Source of the DNA: Pseudomonas sp. Irchel 3E13
GTDB taxonomy: Bacteria; Pseudomonadota; Gammaproteobacteria; Pseudomonadales; Pseudomonadaceae
Direction of reading: 5' to 3'
Length of the DNA stretch: 64,000 bases
Assembly: GCF_900187455.1 (NCBI RefSeq)
Contig: NZ_FYDX01000007.1
Span: 372,001 to 436,000, forward strand
The stretch's first letter is position 1; every line of letters begins with the position of its first letter. The notes under the pieces were generated by a model. That model saw only the letters and a list, made by a program, of their open reading frames with translations. It was not told where the DNA came from and did no database searches. Positions 53,834 through 63,597 of the stretch are shown piece after piece. Both the position numbers and the translations under genes were made by a program.

Positions 53834-53868
53834 CCGGCGCAATACTGCTTAAATTAAAGGATTTCGCC

Positions 53869-54006
53869 ATGAAGCGCCTGATTTCCTCCCTCGCGGCGCT
53901 CGTCGCGGTTGCCTGTCTCGTCTCCGCCTGTGGTCAAAAAGGCCCCCTGTACCTGCCGGAAGACGGCAAGGACGGCAAGAAGTCGCAATCGCACCAGCAC
54001 CAGTAA
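53869..54006 (+). CDS. lptM: LptM (YifL) lipoprotein
   Basis: This 45-residue lipoprotein has lipobox VSAC (C21) directly followed by the family motif [10 protein letters not shown], then a charged, His-rich tail ([10 protein letters not shown]). LptM helps disulfide maturation of the LptD-LptE LPS translocon. AAAGGA lies seven bases upstream. It begins the run lptM-lysA-dapF-DUF484-xerC-HAD; in P. aeruginosa the gene is also called lppL. Confidence 0.93.
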   Translation: MKRLISSLAALVAVACLVSACGQKGPLYLPEDGKDGKKSQSHQHQ

Positions 54007-54015
54007 GGGGCACCG

Positions 54016-55263
54016 ATGGACGCTTTCAACTACCGCGACGGCGCGCTGTTCGCGGAAGGCGTAGCGCTGTCGGCGATTGCCGAGCGCTTCGGCACCCCGA
54101 CCTACGTCTACTCCCGGGCCCATATCGAAGCCCAGTACCTGAGCTACGCCGATGCCCTGCAGGGCATGTCGCACCTGGTCTGCTTCGCTGTAAAAGCCAA
54201 CTCCAACCTCGGCGTGCTGAACGTCCTGGCGCGCCTCGGCGCAGGCTTCGACATCGTTTCCGGCGGTGAGCTGGAGCGGGTTCTGGCTGCGGGCGGACGG
54301 GCCGATCGCGTGGTCTTCTCCGGCGTCGGCAAGACCCGTGAAGACATGCGCCGCGCCCTCGAAGTCGGCGTGCACTGCTTCAACGTCGAGTCGACCGAGG
54401 AGCTGGAACGCCTGCAAGTGGTCGCCGCCGAGATGGGTCTGCGCGCTCCGGTCTCGCTGCGCGTCAACCCGGACGTCGATGCCGGCACCCACCCGTACAT
54501 CTCCACCGGCCTGAAAGAAAACAAGTTCGGCATCGCCATCGCCGATGCCGAAGATGTCTACATTCGCGCCGCGCAGTTGCCCAACCTGGAAGTGGTCGGT
54601 GTCGATTGCCATATCGGTTCGCAACTCACCTCCCTCGATCCTTTCCTCGATGCCGTCGACCGCCTGCTGGCGCTGGTCGACCGCCTCGGCGAGTGCGGCA
54701 TTCTGCTGCGCCACCTGGATCTGGGCGGCGGTCTTGGCGTGCGTTACCGCGATGAAGCGCCGCCTCTGGCCGGCGACTACATCAAAGCCGTGCGCGAACG
54801 CCTCGGCGACCGCGACCTGGCACTGGTCTTCGAGCCGGGCCGGCATATCGTCGCCAACGCCGGCGTGCTGCTGACCAAGGTTGAGTACCTCAAGCACACC
54901 GAACACAAGGACTTCGCCATCGTCGATGCGGCGATGAACGACCTGATCCGCCCGGCGCTGTACCAGGCCTGGATGGACGTCAGCGCCGTACAGCCGCGCC
55001 AGGGCGAGCCGCGCACCTACGATGTGGTCGGGCCGATCTGCGAGACCGGCGACTTCCTCGCCAAGGACCGCTCCCTGAACCTGGCCGAAGGCGATCTGCT
55101 GGCCGTTCGTTCGGCGGGCGCCTATGGTTTCGTCATGAGCTCCAACTACAACACCCGTGGCCGCAGCGCCGAAGTGCTGGTCGATGGCGACCAGGCATTC
55201 GAAGTGCGCCGCCGCGAGACCGTAGCCGAGCTGTTCGCCGGCGAAAGCCTGCTGCCGGAGTGA
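54016..55263 (+). CDS. lysA: Diaminopimelate decarboxylase
   Basis: This 415-residue PLP enzyme of fold III has K60 in [13 protein letters not shown] as the cofactor lysine, GGGLGV at the phosphate-binding site, and the C-terminal catalytic cysteine motif [11 protein letters not shown]. It makes lysine from meso-diaminopimelate. It lies between lptM and dapF and is probably co-transcribed with them, so the last two steps around diaminopimelate are together. Confidence 0.97.
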   Translation: MDAFNYRDGALFAEGVALSAIAERFGTPTYVYSRAHIEAQYLSYADALQGMSHLVCFAVKANSNLGVLNVLARLGAGFDIVSGGELERVLAAGGRADRVVFSGVGKTREDMRRALEVGVHCFNVESTEELERLQVVAAEMGLRAPVSLRVNPDVDAGTHPYISTGLKENKFGIAIADAEDVYIRAAQLPNLEVVGVDCHIGSQLTSLDPFLDAVDRLLALVDRLGECGILLRHLDLGGGLGVRYRDEAPPLAGDYIKAVRERLGDRDLALVFEPGRHIVANAGVLLTKVEYLKHTEHKDFAIVDAAMNDLIRPALYQAWMDVSAVQPRQGEPRTYDVVGPICETGDFLAKDRSLNLAEGDLLAVRSAGAYGFVMSSNYNTRGRSAEVLVDGDQAFEVRRRETVAELFAGESLLPE

Positions 55264-55267
55264 CCCG

Positions 55268-56098
55268 ATGCTTTTGCGTTTTACCAAGATGCACGGCCTG
55301 GGCAATGACTTCATGGTCCTCGACCTGGTCAGCCAGCACGCGCACATCCTGCCCAAGCACGCCAAACAGTGGGGCGACCGCCATACCGGGATCGGCTTCG
55401 ACCAGTTACTGATCGTCGAGGCGCCGAGCAACCCGGAGGTGGACTTCCGCTACCGGATCTTCAACGCCGACGGTTCCGAGGTCGAGCAGTGCGGCAACGG
55501 TGCGCGCTGCTTCGCGCGCTTCGTGCTGGACAAGCGCCTGACCGCGAAGAAGACCATCCGCGTCGAAACCAAGAGCGGCATCATCGAACTGGACGTGCGT
55601 AACGACGGCCAGATCTGCGTCGACATGGGCCCGCCTCGGCTGGTCCCGGCGGACATCCCGTTCCAGGCACCGAGCCAGGCGCTGAGCTACCCGCTGGAAG
55701 TTGGCGGGCAGACGGTCGAACTGGCCGCCGTATCGATGGGCAACCCCCACGCCGTGCTGCGGGTCGATGACATCAACGCGGCGCCGGTCCACGACCTGGG
55801 CCCGCAGATCGAGAACCACCCACGCTTCCCGCAGCGGGTGAACGTCGGTTTCCTCCAGGTCATCGACCGTCACCGCGCGCAACTGCGCGTCTGGGAACGT
55901 GGCGCCGGGGAAACCCAGGCCTGCGGCACCGGCGCCTGCGCCGCGGCAGTGGCGGCCATCAGCCAGGGCTGGATGGATTCGCCGCTGCTGATCGACCTGC
56001 CCGGCGGACGCTTGTCCATCGAGTGGAACGGTCCCGGCCAGTCGGTCATGATGACCGGCCCGGCAGTTCGGGTGTATGAAGGACAGGTTCGTCTATGA
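55268..56098 (+). CDS. dapF: Diaminopimelate epimerase
   Basis: The 276-residue enzyme has the two catalytic cysteines C75 (EQCGNGARC) and C219 (TQACGTGAC), one in each similar half, and [13 protein letters not shown] at the start. It converts LL- to meso-diaminopimelate for lysine and peptidoglycan. It follows lysA by 4 nt. Confidence 0.97.
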   Translation: MLLRFTKMHGLGNDFMVLDLVSQHAHILPKHAKQWGDRHTGIGFDQLLIVEAPSNPEVDFRYRIFNADGSEVEQCGNGARCFARFVLDKRLTAKKTIRVETKSGIIELDVRNDGQICVDMGPPRLVPADIPFQAPSQALSYPLEVGGQTVELAAVSMGNPHAVLRVDDINAAPVHDLGPQIENHPRFPQRVNVGFLQVIDRHRAQLRVWERGAGETQACGTGACAAAVAAISQGWMDSPLLIDLPGGRLSIEWNGPGQSVMMTGPAVRVYEGQVRL

Positions 56099-56111
56099 GT
56101 GAGTGCCAGCC

Positions 56112-56846
56112 ATGACCGATCAGCCCCAGGCGCCAGCCGAAGAGCCCAGCGACAACCTCGCGGAGGGCTCAACGCCCACCGTCGGGGCTGAGGCCGTGAC
56201 AGCCTTCCTGCGTGCCAACCCCACCTTCTTTGTCGAGCACGATGACTTGCTGCTCGACATGCAGATCCCCCACCAGCGCGGCGACAGCGTGTCGCTGGTG
56301 GAGCGCCAGCTCAAGCTGCTGCGCGATCGCAACATCGAAATGCGCCACCGCCTTTCCCACCTGATGGATGTCGCCCGCGACAACGACCGGCTGTTCGAAA
56401 AGACCCGCCGGCTGATCCTCGACCTGCTCGATGCCGATAGCCTGGAAGCCGTGGTCATGGCGGTCGAAGACCGTCTGCGCCAGGACTTCCAGGTGCCCTT
56501 CGTCAGCCTCATTCTGTTCGGTGAAAACGCCACGCCCGTGGGCCGCTGGGTCAGCACCAGCGAAGCGCAGCAAGCCATTGGCGGGCTGCTCTGCGGCGGC
56601 AAGACGGTCAGCGGCAGCCTGCGTGACCACGAGCTGGACTTCCTGTTCGGCGAGTCGCGCAAGGACGTCGGCTCCAGCGCCGTGGCCGCGGTGGAAAACC
56701 AGGGCCTGCACGGCGTGCTGGCGATCGGCAGCCGCGACCCGCACCACTACAAGAGCACCGTCGGCACGCTGTTCCTCGGCTATATCGCCGAAGTGCTCGG
56801 CCGGGTCATCCCCCAAGTTACCCAGACCCTGCGCCCGGTGCGCTAA
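56112..56846 (+). CDS. DUF484 family protein
   Basis: This 244-residue protein has a short acidic N-terminus, a helical part ([40 protein letters not shown]), and a C-terminal GAF-like domain ([20 protein letters not shown]). The family is always encoded just before xerC, as in the E. coli yigA position. Its function is unknown. A GTG at 56103 is an alternative start. Its TAA overlaps the xerC ATG by one base. Confidence 0.9.
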   Translation: MTDQPQAPAEEPSDNLAEGSTPTVGAEAVTAFLRANPTFFVEHDDLLLDMQIPHQRGDSVSLVERQLKLLRDRNIEMRHRLSHLMDVARDNDRLFEKTRRLILDLLDADSLEAVVMAVEDRLRQDFQVPFVSLILFGENATPVGRWVSTSEAQQAIGGLLCGGKTVSGSLRDHELDFLFGESRKDVGSSAVAAVENQGLHGVLAIGSRDPHHYKSTVGTLFLGYIAEVLGRVIPQVTQTLRPVR

Positions 56847-57745
56847 TGGAACGCCAGTTGGAGGCGTTCCATGCGCACTTGCGCAATGAACGCCAGATGT
56901 CCGAGCACACCCAACTGGCCTACCGCCGCGACCTGGACAGCGTCCTGGCGTGGTGCGCCACCGCTGGTATCAGCGACTGGAAAGCCCTGCAGATCCAGCA
57001 ACTGCGCCAGTTCATCGCCCGCCGCCATCACCAAGGCCAGTCGTCCCGGAGCCTCGCCCGCCTGCTCTCGGCAGTACGCGGCTTCTACCGTTATTTGAAC
57101 CGCGAAGGCCTGTGCGACCACGACCCGGCCAACGGCCTGGCGGCGCCCAAGGGCGAGCGGCGTCTGCCGCGCACCCTGGACACCGACCGCGCGCTACAAC
57201 TGCTCGAAGGCGGCGTCGAGGACGATTTTCTCGCCCGCCGCGATCAGGCGATTCTCGAACTGTTCTATTCCTCCGGCCTGCGCCTTTCCGAGCTGACCAG
57301 CCTGAACCTGGAGCAACTGGACCTGCCCGCAGGGCTGGTGCAAGTGCACGGCAAAGGCAGCAAGACCCGCGTCCTGCCGGTCGGGCGCAAGGCGCGCGAG
57401 GCGCTCGAACACTGGCTGGCGCTGCGCACGATGAGCAACCCGGCGGACGGGGCCGTCTTCGTCAGCCAGCAAGGCCGCCGCCTCGGCCCGCGCGCCATTC
57501 AGTTGCGGGTGCGCGCCGCTGGCGAGCGCGAGTTGGGACAGAACCTGCACCCGCACATGCTCCGCCATTCCTTCGCCAGCCATTTGCTGGAGTCGTCGCA
57601 GGACCTGCGCGCGGTTCAGGAGATGCTCGGCCACGCCGATATCGCCACCACGCAGATCTACACTCACCTTGATTTCCAGCACCTGGCGGCGGTTTACGAC
57701 AGCGCCCACCCTCGTGCCAAACGCAGCAAAGGCAGCGACTCATGA
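56846..57745 (+). CDS. xerC: Tyrosine recombinase XerC
   Basis: The 299-residue recombinase has an N-terminal SAM-like DNA-binding domain and a catalytic domain with all active residues visible: R146 (GLRLSEL), K170 (VHGKGSKTR), H237 and R240 (HMLRH), H263 ([10 protein letters not shown]) and nucleophile Y272 (IYTHLD). With XerD it resolves chromosome dimers at dif. The operon position is the conserved one, so it is the housekeeping enzyme and not a mobile-element integrase. In P. fluorescens the gene is also called sss. Confidence 0.97.
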   Translation: MERQLEAFHAHLRNERQMSEHTQLAYRRDLDSVLAWCATAGISDWKALQIQQLRQFIARRHHQGQSSRSLARLLSAVRGFYRYLNREGLCDHDPANGLAAPKGERRLPRTLDTDRALQLLEGGVEDDFLARRDQAILELFYSSGLRLSELTSLNLEQLDLPAGLVQVHGKGSKTRVLPVGRKAREALEHWLALRTMSNPADGAVFVSQQGRRLGPRAIQLRVRAAGERELGQNLHPHMLRHSFASHLLESSQDLRAVQEMLGHADIATTQIYTHLDFQHLAAVYDSAHPRAKRSKGSDS

Positions 57746-58437
57746 GTATCGAGCTGATCACCTTCGACCTTGACGACACCCTGTGGGACACCGCGCCGGT
57801 GATCGTCAGCGCCGAGGCCGTCCTGCGCGACTGGCTGGCGGCCAATGCGCCGAGCCTGGGCGGCGTGCCGGTCGAGCACCTGTACGCCATTCGCGAACGC
57901 CTGGTGCAGGCCGAGCCCGGCCTCAAGCACCGCATCAGCGCCTTGCGCCGGCGCGTGCTGTTCCATGCCCTGGAAGATGTCGGCTACAGCGAAGCGCACG
58001 CCCGCGAGCTGGCCAACGAAGGGTTCGAGGTGTTCCTCCACGCCCGTCACCAGATCGATATCTTCCCCGAGGTGCAGCCGGTGCTGGAGATCCTGCGCCA
58101 CCATTACACCCTCGGGGTGGTTACCAACGGCAACGCCGATGTGCGCCGCCTGGGCCTGGCCGACTATTTCAAATTCGCGCTCTGCGCCGAAGACCTGGGG
58201 ATCGGCAAGCCGGACCCGGCGCCCTTCCTCGAAGCCTTGCGCCAGGGCGGCGTCGAGGCCGGTGCCGCGGTGCATATCGGCGATCATCCCGGCGATGACA
58301 TCGCCGGGGCGCAACAGGCCGGCCTGCGCGCGGTGTGGTTCAACCCCCAGGGCAAAGCCTGGCAAGCCGACGGCCGCCCGGACGCGGAAATCCAGCGCCT
58401 GTCGCAATTGCCGGAAGTGCTCGCCCGCTGGCGCTGA
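57742..58437 (+). CDS. yigB: HAD-family hydrolase, YigB-like
   Basis: The 231-residue HAD phosphatase has the motif I nucleophile DLDDTLWDT (residues 9-17), motif [15 protein letters not shown], lysine in [10 protein letters not shown], and motif [20 protein letters not shown] helical cap follows motif I. Its start overlaps the xerC stop by four bases. The E. coli orthologue YigB dephosphorylates FMN and a riboflavin precursor; the substrate here is inferred by position. Confidence 0.92.
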   Translation: MSIELITFDLDDTLWDTAPVIVSAEAVLRDWLAANAPSLGGVPVEHLYAIRERLVQAEPGLKHRISALRRRVLFHALEDVGYSEAHARELANEGFEVFLHARHQIDIFPEVQPVLEILRHHYTLGVVTNGNADVRRLGLADYFKFALCAEDLGIGKPDPAPFLEALRQGGVEAGAAVHIGDHPGDDIAGAQQAGLRAVWFNPQGKAWQADGRPDAEIQRLSQLPEVLARWR

Positions 58438-58448
58438 ACCCCAAACGC

Positions 58449-58479
58449 AAAAAAGCCCGCTGCAATGGCGGGCTTTTTT
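58449..58479. terminator. Bidirectional terminator between yigB and sutA
   Basis: Six A (58449-58454), GCCCGC (58455-58460), a 7-nt loop, GCGGGC (58468-58473) and six T (58474-58479) give a terminator active for both converging genes. Confidence 0.9.
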
Positions 58480-58491
58480 GTTACAGCGGCC

Positions 58492-58815
58492 TCAGATGGG
58501 ACGGCTACCGTATTTGTTGTCAGGCTTCTTGGGCGGGTCGGCAACCACGTTGGCTTCGACTTCCTGCACTTTGCCACCGCGAGACAGGAACTCTTCCATC
58601 GCACGGGCGATAGCGTCGCGTTCCTTCTGCTTGGCTTCCATGCTCGGCATTTCGTCGACCGCTGCCGCAGCCTTGGACTTGCCCTTGGCAGCCGGCGCCG
58701 GGCTGTCATCGCCCGCGTCGTCCGCCACATCGTCGGCTGCCGCTTCGAGGCCTTCATCACCTTCGTCTTCGTCGCCTACTTCGAGGTCATCGTTTTCCAG
58801 ATCGTCGTCGCTCAT
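58492..58815 (-). CDS. sutA: SutA, RNA polymerase-associated slow-growth regulator
   Basis: The 107-residue protein has a highly acidic, disordered N-terminus (SDDDLENDDLEVGDEDEGDE), an Ala/Lys linker, a central helix MEAKQKERDAIARAMEEFLS and the conserved C-terminal tail VVADPPKKPDNKYGSRPI. That is the layout of SutA of P. aeruginosa, which binds RNA polymerase and raises housekeeping transcription during slow growth. The identification rests on recall of the family. It converges with yigB. Confidence 0.88.
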   Translation of the reverse strand: MSDDDLENDDLEVGDEDEGDEGLEAAADDVADDAGDDSPAPAAKGKSKAAAAVDEMPSMEAKQKERDAIARAMEEFLSRGGKVQEVEANVVADPPKKPDNKYGSRPI

Positions 58816-59251
58816 GTTCTACCTCATGACTTGCGAAAAGCAGATTAGTTATAGACCAGCAGCCGTGGAGGTTTACGACCGCTGGAGAAAAAACAGACCT
58901 CGGGTAACCCGTGATCGACAGCACCCGCCGTGTCGCCTGACGAGCGCCGTGCAGGCTACTTTGAGCCTGACCAAATAAAGAGCTGCCGGTTCAACCACAC
59001 CGGACTTTACCCCGCCGACAGGGCCTGCTCATCGACAAGCCTAGCAAAGGGCCATGAAGTGTGTGAACAGGCCATCATCACTCCACGGCGCGCATTCTAG
59101 CGTGCCCGTTGAAAAAGCAAAGTGCCTAAATCTCCCGGACGCCTGTAAGTTTTCCGCTGACAAACCAGGCGCCGTCGCGCAATGCATTCCCGCAGCGATG
59201 AACCTGAGGCGAAAAACCGTTTGCGTCGCCAACAAGGGCAAAATCCAGACG
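58816..59251. promoter_or_regulatory. Intergenic region upstream of sutA
   Basis: This gap of about 436 bp has no credible coding sequence. On the minus strand a TAGAAT -10-like box (59094-59099) would start transcription near 59087, giving a sutA leader of about 270 nt. The T-rich block just upstream (TTTGCTTTTT) may be the -35 area. Such a long leader would be unusual for the region, but a separate small RNA cannot be excluded. Confidence 0.35.
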
Positions 59252-59285
59252 AAAAAATGCCCGGCGAACCGGGCAAGTTTTTTCG
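59252..59285 (-). terminator. Intrinsic terminator of amtB
   Basis: On the minus strand TGCCCGG, a 4-nt loop and CCGGGCA are followed by UUUUUU (complement of 59252-59257). It lies 8 nt after the amtB stop. Confidence 0.9.
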
Positions 59286-59292
59286 AGGGCAG

Positions 59293-60630
59293 TTACAGGT
59301 TGTAGCCGCGCTCGTTGTGTTGTGCCAGGTCGAGACCGACCGACTCTTCTTCTTCGTTCACACGCAAGCCCATGACCAGATCCAGCACCTTGAGGATCAC
59401 GTAGGTGACGATCGCGGTGTAGATCACGGTGAAGCCGACACCCTTGGCCTGAATCCAGACTTGAGCGCCGATATCGGTAACGGTGCCGAAGCCGCCCAGG
59501 GCCGGTGCTGCGAACACACCGGTGAGGATCGCACCGACGATACCGCCGATACCGTGGACGCCGAAGGCATCGAGCGAGTCGTCATAGCCCAGTTTGCGTT
59601 TCAGGCTGGTGGCGCAGAAGAAGCAGATCACGCCAGCGACCAGGCCGATCACCAGGGCGCCCATCGGGCCGACGGTGCCGGCAGCCGGGGTGATGGCGAC
59701 GAGGCCGGCAACCACACCCGAGGCGATGCCCAGTGCGCTTGGTTTGCCGTGGGTGATCCACTCGGCGAACATCCAGCCCAGCGCGGCGGCGGCGGTGGCG
59801 ACCTGGGTCACCAGCATCGCCATGCCGGCGGTGCCGTTGGCGGCGGCGGCGGAGCCGGCGTTGAAGCCGAACCAGCCAACCCACAGCATGGCGGCGCCGA
59901 TCAGGGTGTAACCGAGGTTGTGCGGGGCCATCGGGGTGGTCGGGAAGCCTTTACGCTTGCCCAGCACCAGGCAGGCCACCAGGCCGGCAACACCGGCGTT
60001 GATGTGCACCACGGTGCCGCCCGCAAAGTCCAGTACGCCCCAGTCCCACATCAGGCCGCCGTTGCCGGACCAGACCATGTGCGCGATCGGTGCATAGACC
60101 AGGGTGAACCAGATACCCATGAACAGCAGCATCGCGGAGAACTTCATGCGCTCGGCGAAGGCACCGACGATCAGGGCCGGGGTAATGATGGCGAAGGTCA
60201 TCTGGAAGACGACGAACACCGCTTCCGGGAAGGCCGCTGTCAGGCTTGCCGGCGTCACGCCGGCGAGGAATGCCTTGGACAGGCCGCCGACGAAGGAATT
60301 GAAGTTGGTGACGCCCTGCTCCATACCGGTGGTATCGAACGCCATGCTGTAGCCGTAGACGACCCAGAGCACGCTGATCAGGCCGGTAATGGCGAAACAC
60401 TGCATCATCACCGAGAGGACGTTCTTCGAACGCACCATGCCGCCGTAGAACAGCGCCAGGCCAGGAATGGTCATGAACAGGACGAGGGCAGTTGCGGTAA
60501 GCATCCAGGCGGTGTCGCCGGAATTGAGCGCCGGGGCTGCTGCCGCCGCCGCGGTTTCCTCGGCAAATGCCAGGCCAGGCATTGTGAGGGACAAAAGGGC
60601 TCCTAGCCCTGCGAACTTACGCAGAGTCAT
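59293..60630 (-). CDS. amtB: Ammonium transporter AmtB
   Basis: This 445-residue protein has a cleavable signal peptide (MTLRKFAGLGALLSLTMPGLAFA) followed by eleven helices, as in E. coli AmtB. Conserved parts are FYGGMVRSKNVLSVMMQ, DFAGGTVVHINAGVAGLVAC with the pore histidine, and FGVHGIGGIVGAILTGVFA with the second. A short Ala-rich segment follows the signal peptide. It imports ammonium and is blocked by GlnK, encoded 40 nt upstream in the same operon. AGGAGA precedes the start. Confidence 0.97.
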   Translation of the reverse strand: MTLRKFAGLGALLSLTMPGLAFAEETAAAAAAPALNSGDTAWMLTATALVLFMTIPGLALFYGGMVRSKNVLSVMMQCFAITGLISVLWVVYGYSMAFDTTGMEQGVTNFNSFVGGLSKAFLAGVTPASLTAAFPEAVFVVFQMTFAIITPALIVGAFAERMKFSAMLLFMGIWFTLVYAPIAHMVWSGNGGLMWDWGVLDFAGGTVVHINAGVAGLVACLVLGKRKGFPTTPMAPHNLGYTLIGAAMLWVGWFGFNAGSAAAANGTAGMAMLVTQVATAAAALGWMFAEWITHGKPSALGIASGVVAGLVAITPAAGTVGPMGALVIGLVAGVICFFCATSLKRKLGYDDSLDAFGVHGIGGIVGAILTGVFAAPALGGFGTVTDIGAQVWIQAKGVGFTVIYTAIVTYVILKVLDLVMGLRVNEEEESVGLDLAQHNERGYNL

Positions 60631-60670
60631 GTTGTTATCTCCTGGGGCGTTGGGTTTGGGGCGGCTTGTT

Positions 60671-61102
<432 letters not shown>

Positions 61103-61214
61103 TTATATGCCCGGTCCGACACCAGTACCGCTCCTGACAAAACACATGTATTCGCGCTGCCTGAGCACTGCCTCGTCACGGGGACTGCATCAGTGCATGG
61201 GTCACGATGGTCTT

Positions 61215-61230
61215 AGCAGAAACCTTGCCA
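61215..61230 (-). promoter_or_regulatory. Candidate sigma-54 promoter of glnK-amtB
   Basis: Minus strand TGGCAAGGTTTCTGCT has the GG-N10-GC spacing and matches the TGGCAC-N5-TTGCW consensus well, with the -24 element TGGCA and the -12 element TGC. Predicted transcription start is near 61203. Confidence 0.65.
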
Positions 61231-61303
61231 TGTCTGACAAAAGCCCGGATTACAACGACTTGGGAGCGATTCACGATATTGGCCAGTCGCTAGCAGGCGA
61301 GGG

Positions 61304-61322
61304 ACGCACAATAAAGGTGCGT
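61304..61322. promoter_or_regulatory. Candidate NtrC-binding dyad
   Basis: ACGCAC (61304-61309), seven bases and GTGCGT (61317-61322) reproduce the GCAC-N7-GTGC core of NtrC sites. It lies about 80-100 bp upstream of the sigma-54 element, the position expected for an enhancer. Confidence 0.65.
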
Positions 61323-61418
61323 GACCATTCCCGGGCATGCTCAAAAAGCGTGCAGCAAAAGGCCGCTATTGCCCCGTGCTACACTGCCGCCCCTCTTTGC
61401 CTGACAGGACAGCCGATC

Positions 61419-61682
61419 ATGCTCGCGCCCAAAGCCTTTCTCGATGCCCTGAGCGACCAGGCCTCGCGCCTGTTCAGTGGCGACGCCTCGCAGCCACGCA
61501 ACGAACTCGAAAGCCAGTTCAAGGCCCTGCTGCAAAGCGGCTTCAGCAAACTCGACCTGGTCAGCCGGGAAGAATTCGACAGCCAGATGGTCGTGCTCGC
61601 CCGCACCCGCGCTCGCCTTGAAGCGCTGGAATCCAAGGTCGAAGAACTCGAAGCCCGCCTCAACCCCATCACCAGCGAGTGA
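61419..61682 (+). CDS. ubiK: UbiK accessory factor (BMFP domain)
   Basis: The 87-residue protein has MLAPKAFLDALSDQASRLFS followed by a membrane-interacting amphipathic region and a C-terminal trimeric coiled coil (LARTRARLEALESKVEELEA). UbiK binds UbiJ and the ubiquinone assembly complex under aerobic conditions. AGGA lies ten bases upstream. A much longer in-frame extension starting at 60909 has no support. The next gene differs from the comM/yifB gene that I recall after this position in P. aeruginosa. Confidence 0.9.
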   Translation: MLAPKAFLDALSDQASRLFSGDASQPRNELESQFKALLQSGFSKLDLVSREEFDSQMVVLARTRARLEALESKVEELEARLNPITSE

Positions 61683-61887
61683 GCGACACGCTCTCGCACC
61701 CCCGCGAATGTTGGCCAGTGCCGAACGCTGGCCACATCAAGTAATGATTTTTTCTTGACGCCATTGAAGCGCCATCACCCGCTGTGATGAAATGCGCGTT
61801 CGCGCGAAGCCAACAAGGCTTCGCCTTGCCTGCTTCAGGGATGACCATCTTCACTACGCCCCTTCGCGAGCGCCCTGAGGTTCTGTC

Positions 61888-63582
61888 GTGAGCACCAGGA
61901 GCGCACCATTGATCCCCTCTCAAAATCCGATCGGCTCACGGACTTTCCGTGCAACGGCCCTGGCCCTTTCCATCACCCTCGTCACCAGTGGCTGCGCCAC
62001 CGTGCACGACTTCGCCGCCAGCCACAGTGAAAGCGTCAACTGCATTACCGGCGGCGCCATCGGTGCCGTCGCGGGTGCTGCGGCCGGCGCCATGGTCAAG
62101 AAGAACAAGAAGGAAAAGGGCAACGGCTCGATCATCGGCGGCGCACTCATCGGCGCCACCGCCGGTTGCGGCATCGCACTGGTGTACAAGAACCGCATCG
62201 ACAAGCTCGAGAAGGTCGCCAAGGAAGAGAACCTGCGCCTGCAGACCGAAACCCTGAAGACCGCAGAACCCGGTGCCGCACCGGAAGACGCCGGTTTCGT
62301 CGCCCAGGTCGAAGACCAGGGCATGTTCCCGCTGGGCAGCGCGGCCCTGACCGCCGACGGCCAGCGCCAGGTGCGCAAGCTCGCCAGCGCCTTCGCCAGC
62401 AAGCCGGGTGAGAAAGACACCACGGCCATCCTGGTGGTCGGCCACACCGACGCCACCGGCAGCGCCGCCACCAACCAGAAGCTTTCGGAACAACGCGCCC
62501 GCGCCGTCGCCAGCATTCTGGCCGAGCAGGGCATCAGCGCCGACCGCATGTACTTCCAGGGCGCGGGCGCTTCGCGTCCGGTGGCCGACAACACCGACGT
62601 CACCGAGCGGGCGAAAAACCGCCGCGTGGAAATCGTCGAAGTGAATGACGTGCAGACCCTGGTCAAGCGCATCAACGCCGAGCAGAACAACCCGAAATAC
62701 CTGGCCCACGGTACGTCGACCACGGCGCCGGCCGCCCCGGCTCAAGGCAAGGCGACCGCCAGCAGCGGCAAAACCGCGTCCAGCAAGAACACCAGCGTTG
62801 CCAAGTCCGGCAGCGACAAGTCCGCCACCACGGTCGCCAAGACCGGGACGGACAAGACCAGCACCACCGTCGCGAAAACCGACACCAGCAAAGACACCAG
62901 CAGCGAGTCCACGGCGCAGTCGCCGGTCGTGACCAGCACGCAAGGCAAGTCCAGCGAAGTCGCCTCGGCCAAAGCGCCGACCAGCTCCGCCAGCCCGTTC
63001 AAAGGCACAGCGGTGGACTTCGGTGGCAAGCCGGCCAGCACCAACCAATGGACCCTGGGCCAGGCCATCACGCCCAAGAGCGGTGGTTTCGCCCTGATCT
63101 CCAGCGCGCAGGCGTCGCAGATCCCCATGAGCAGTTGTGAAGCCGACCAGCCGCGCGAAAGCGGCAAGGTGTTCAACCTGGCCAGCGGCAAAGCCGTGGA
63201 AAACCGTGCCACCACCGATTACCTGCCCGGCTACAACAACCGGGTCTGGGCTGAAACGGTCAACGGCCACCTGGTGACCATTTCGCCGGTGTCCATCCTG
63301 CGCGAATCCGCTGCGGTGGACCGCCAGCCGTTCATCCAGGTCGTGGAAAACTACGACAAGGGCAACCGCAAGGCGCTGAGCAAGGTCAACGCCGTGGCCA
63401 ACACCTACGAAGGCCAAGACCGCGTGCTCTACCGCGTCTTCATCCAGAACCCCAAGGCACCGCTGTCCTGCATGGACGTGGTGTTCAGCAAAGGCAACTC
63501 ACAGGCCACTGACGGGGTGCTGTTCTACCCGAAAAGCTCCGGTGAAACCTACTCCGCCCGCTACGTGCCCACCCGCACCTGA
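61888..63582 (+). CDS. OmpA-family glycine-zipper lipoprotein with long C-terminal extension
   Basis: This protein of 564 residues (GTG start) has a lipoprotein signal (LALSITLVTSGC), two glycine-zipper segments (GAIGAVAGAAAGAMV and SIIGGALIGATAGCGIALVY), a coiled-coil part, and an OmpA C-terminal peptidoglycan-binding domain (about 145-250, including TTAILVVGHTDATGSAATNQ, LSEQRARAVASILAEQG, and NRRVEIVEV). A Ser/Thr/Lys-rich linker with tandem TTVAKTGTDKTS-type units (about 285-355) then leads to a C-terminal domain of about 190 residues that I do not recognise, including SSCEADQPRESGKVFN and FIQVVENYDKGNRKALSK. Both GTG 61888 and a TTG at 61909 have good ribosome binding sites. It is probably coupled to the next gene. 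Confidence 0.85.
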   Translation: MSTRSAPLIPSQNPIGSRTFRATALALSITLVTSGCATVHDFAASHSESVNCITGGAIGAVAGAAAGAMVKKNKKEKGNGSIIGGALIGATAGCGIALVYKNRIDKLEKVAKEENLRLQTETLKTAEPGAAPEDAGFVAQVEDQGMFPLGSAALTADGQRQVRKLASAFASKPGEKDTTAILVVGHTDATGSAATNQKLSEQRARAVASILAEQGISADRMYFQGAGASRPVADNTDVTERAKNRRVEIVEVNDVQTLVKRINAEQNNPKYLAHGTSTTAPAAPAQGKATASSGKTASSKNTSVAKSGSDKSATTVAKTGTDKTSTTVAKTDTSKDTSSESTAQSPVVTSTQGKSSEVASAKAPTSSASPFKGTAVDFGGKPASTNQWTLGQAITPKSGGFALISSAQASQIPMSSCEADQPRESGKVFNLASGKAVENRATTDYLPGYNNRVWAETVNGHLVTISPVSILRESAAVDRQPFIQVVENYDKGNRKALSKVNAVANTYEGQDRVLYRVFIQNPKAPLSCMDVVFSKGNSQATDGVLFYPKSSGETYSARYVPTRT

Positions 63583-63597
63583 TACAAGGAACGAACA

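Noticed and set aside
56846..57745. Phage or island integrase
   Set aside because: All features and the lysA-dapF-DUF484-xerC-yigB order identify the chromosomal XerC; no att site or phage gene is near.
59182..60606. 474-codon frame antisense to amtB
   Set aside because: amtB is certain on the other strand; this frame is His/Gly/Asp-rich with no fold.
61936..63417. 493-codon frame antisense to the OmpA-family gene
   Set aside because: Gly/Val/Ala-rich shadow; the sense strand has a lipobox, an OmpA domain and a ribosome binding site.
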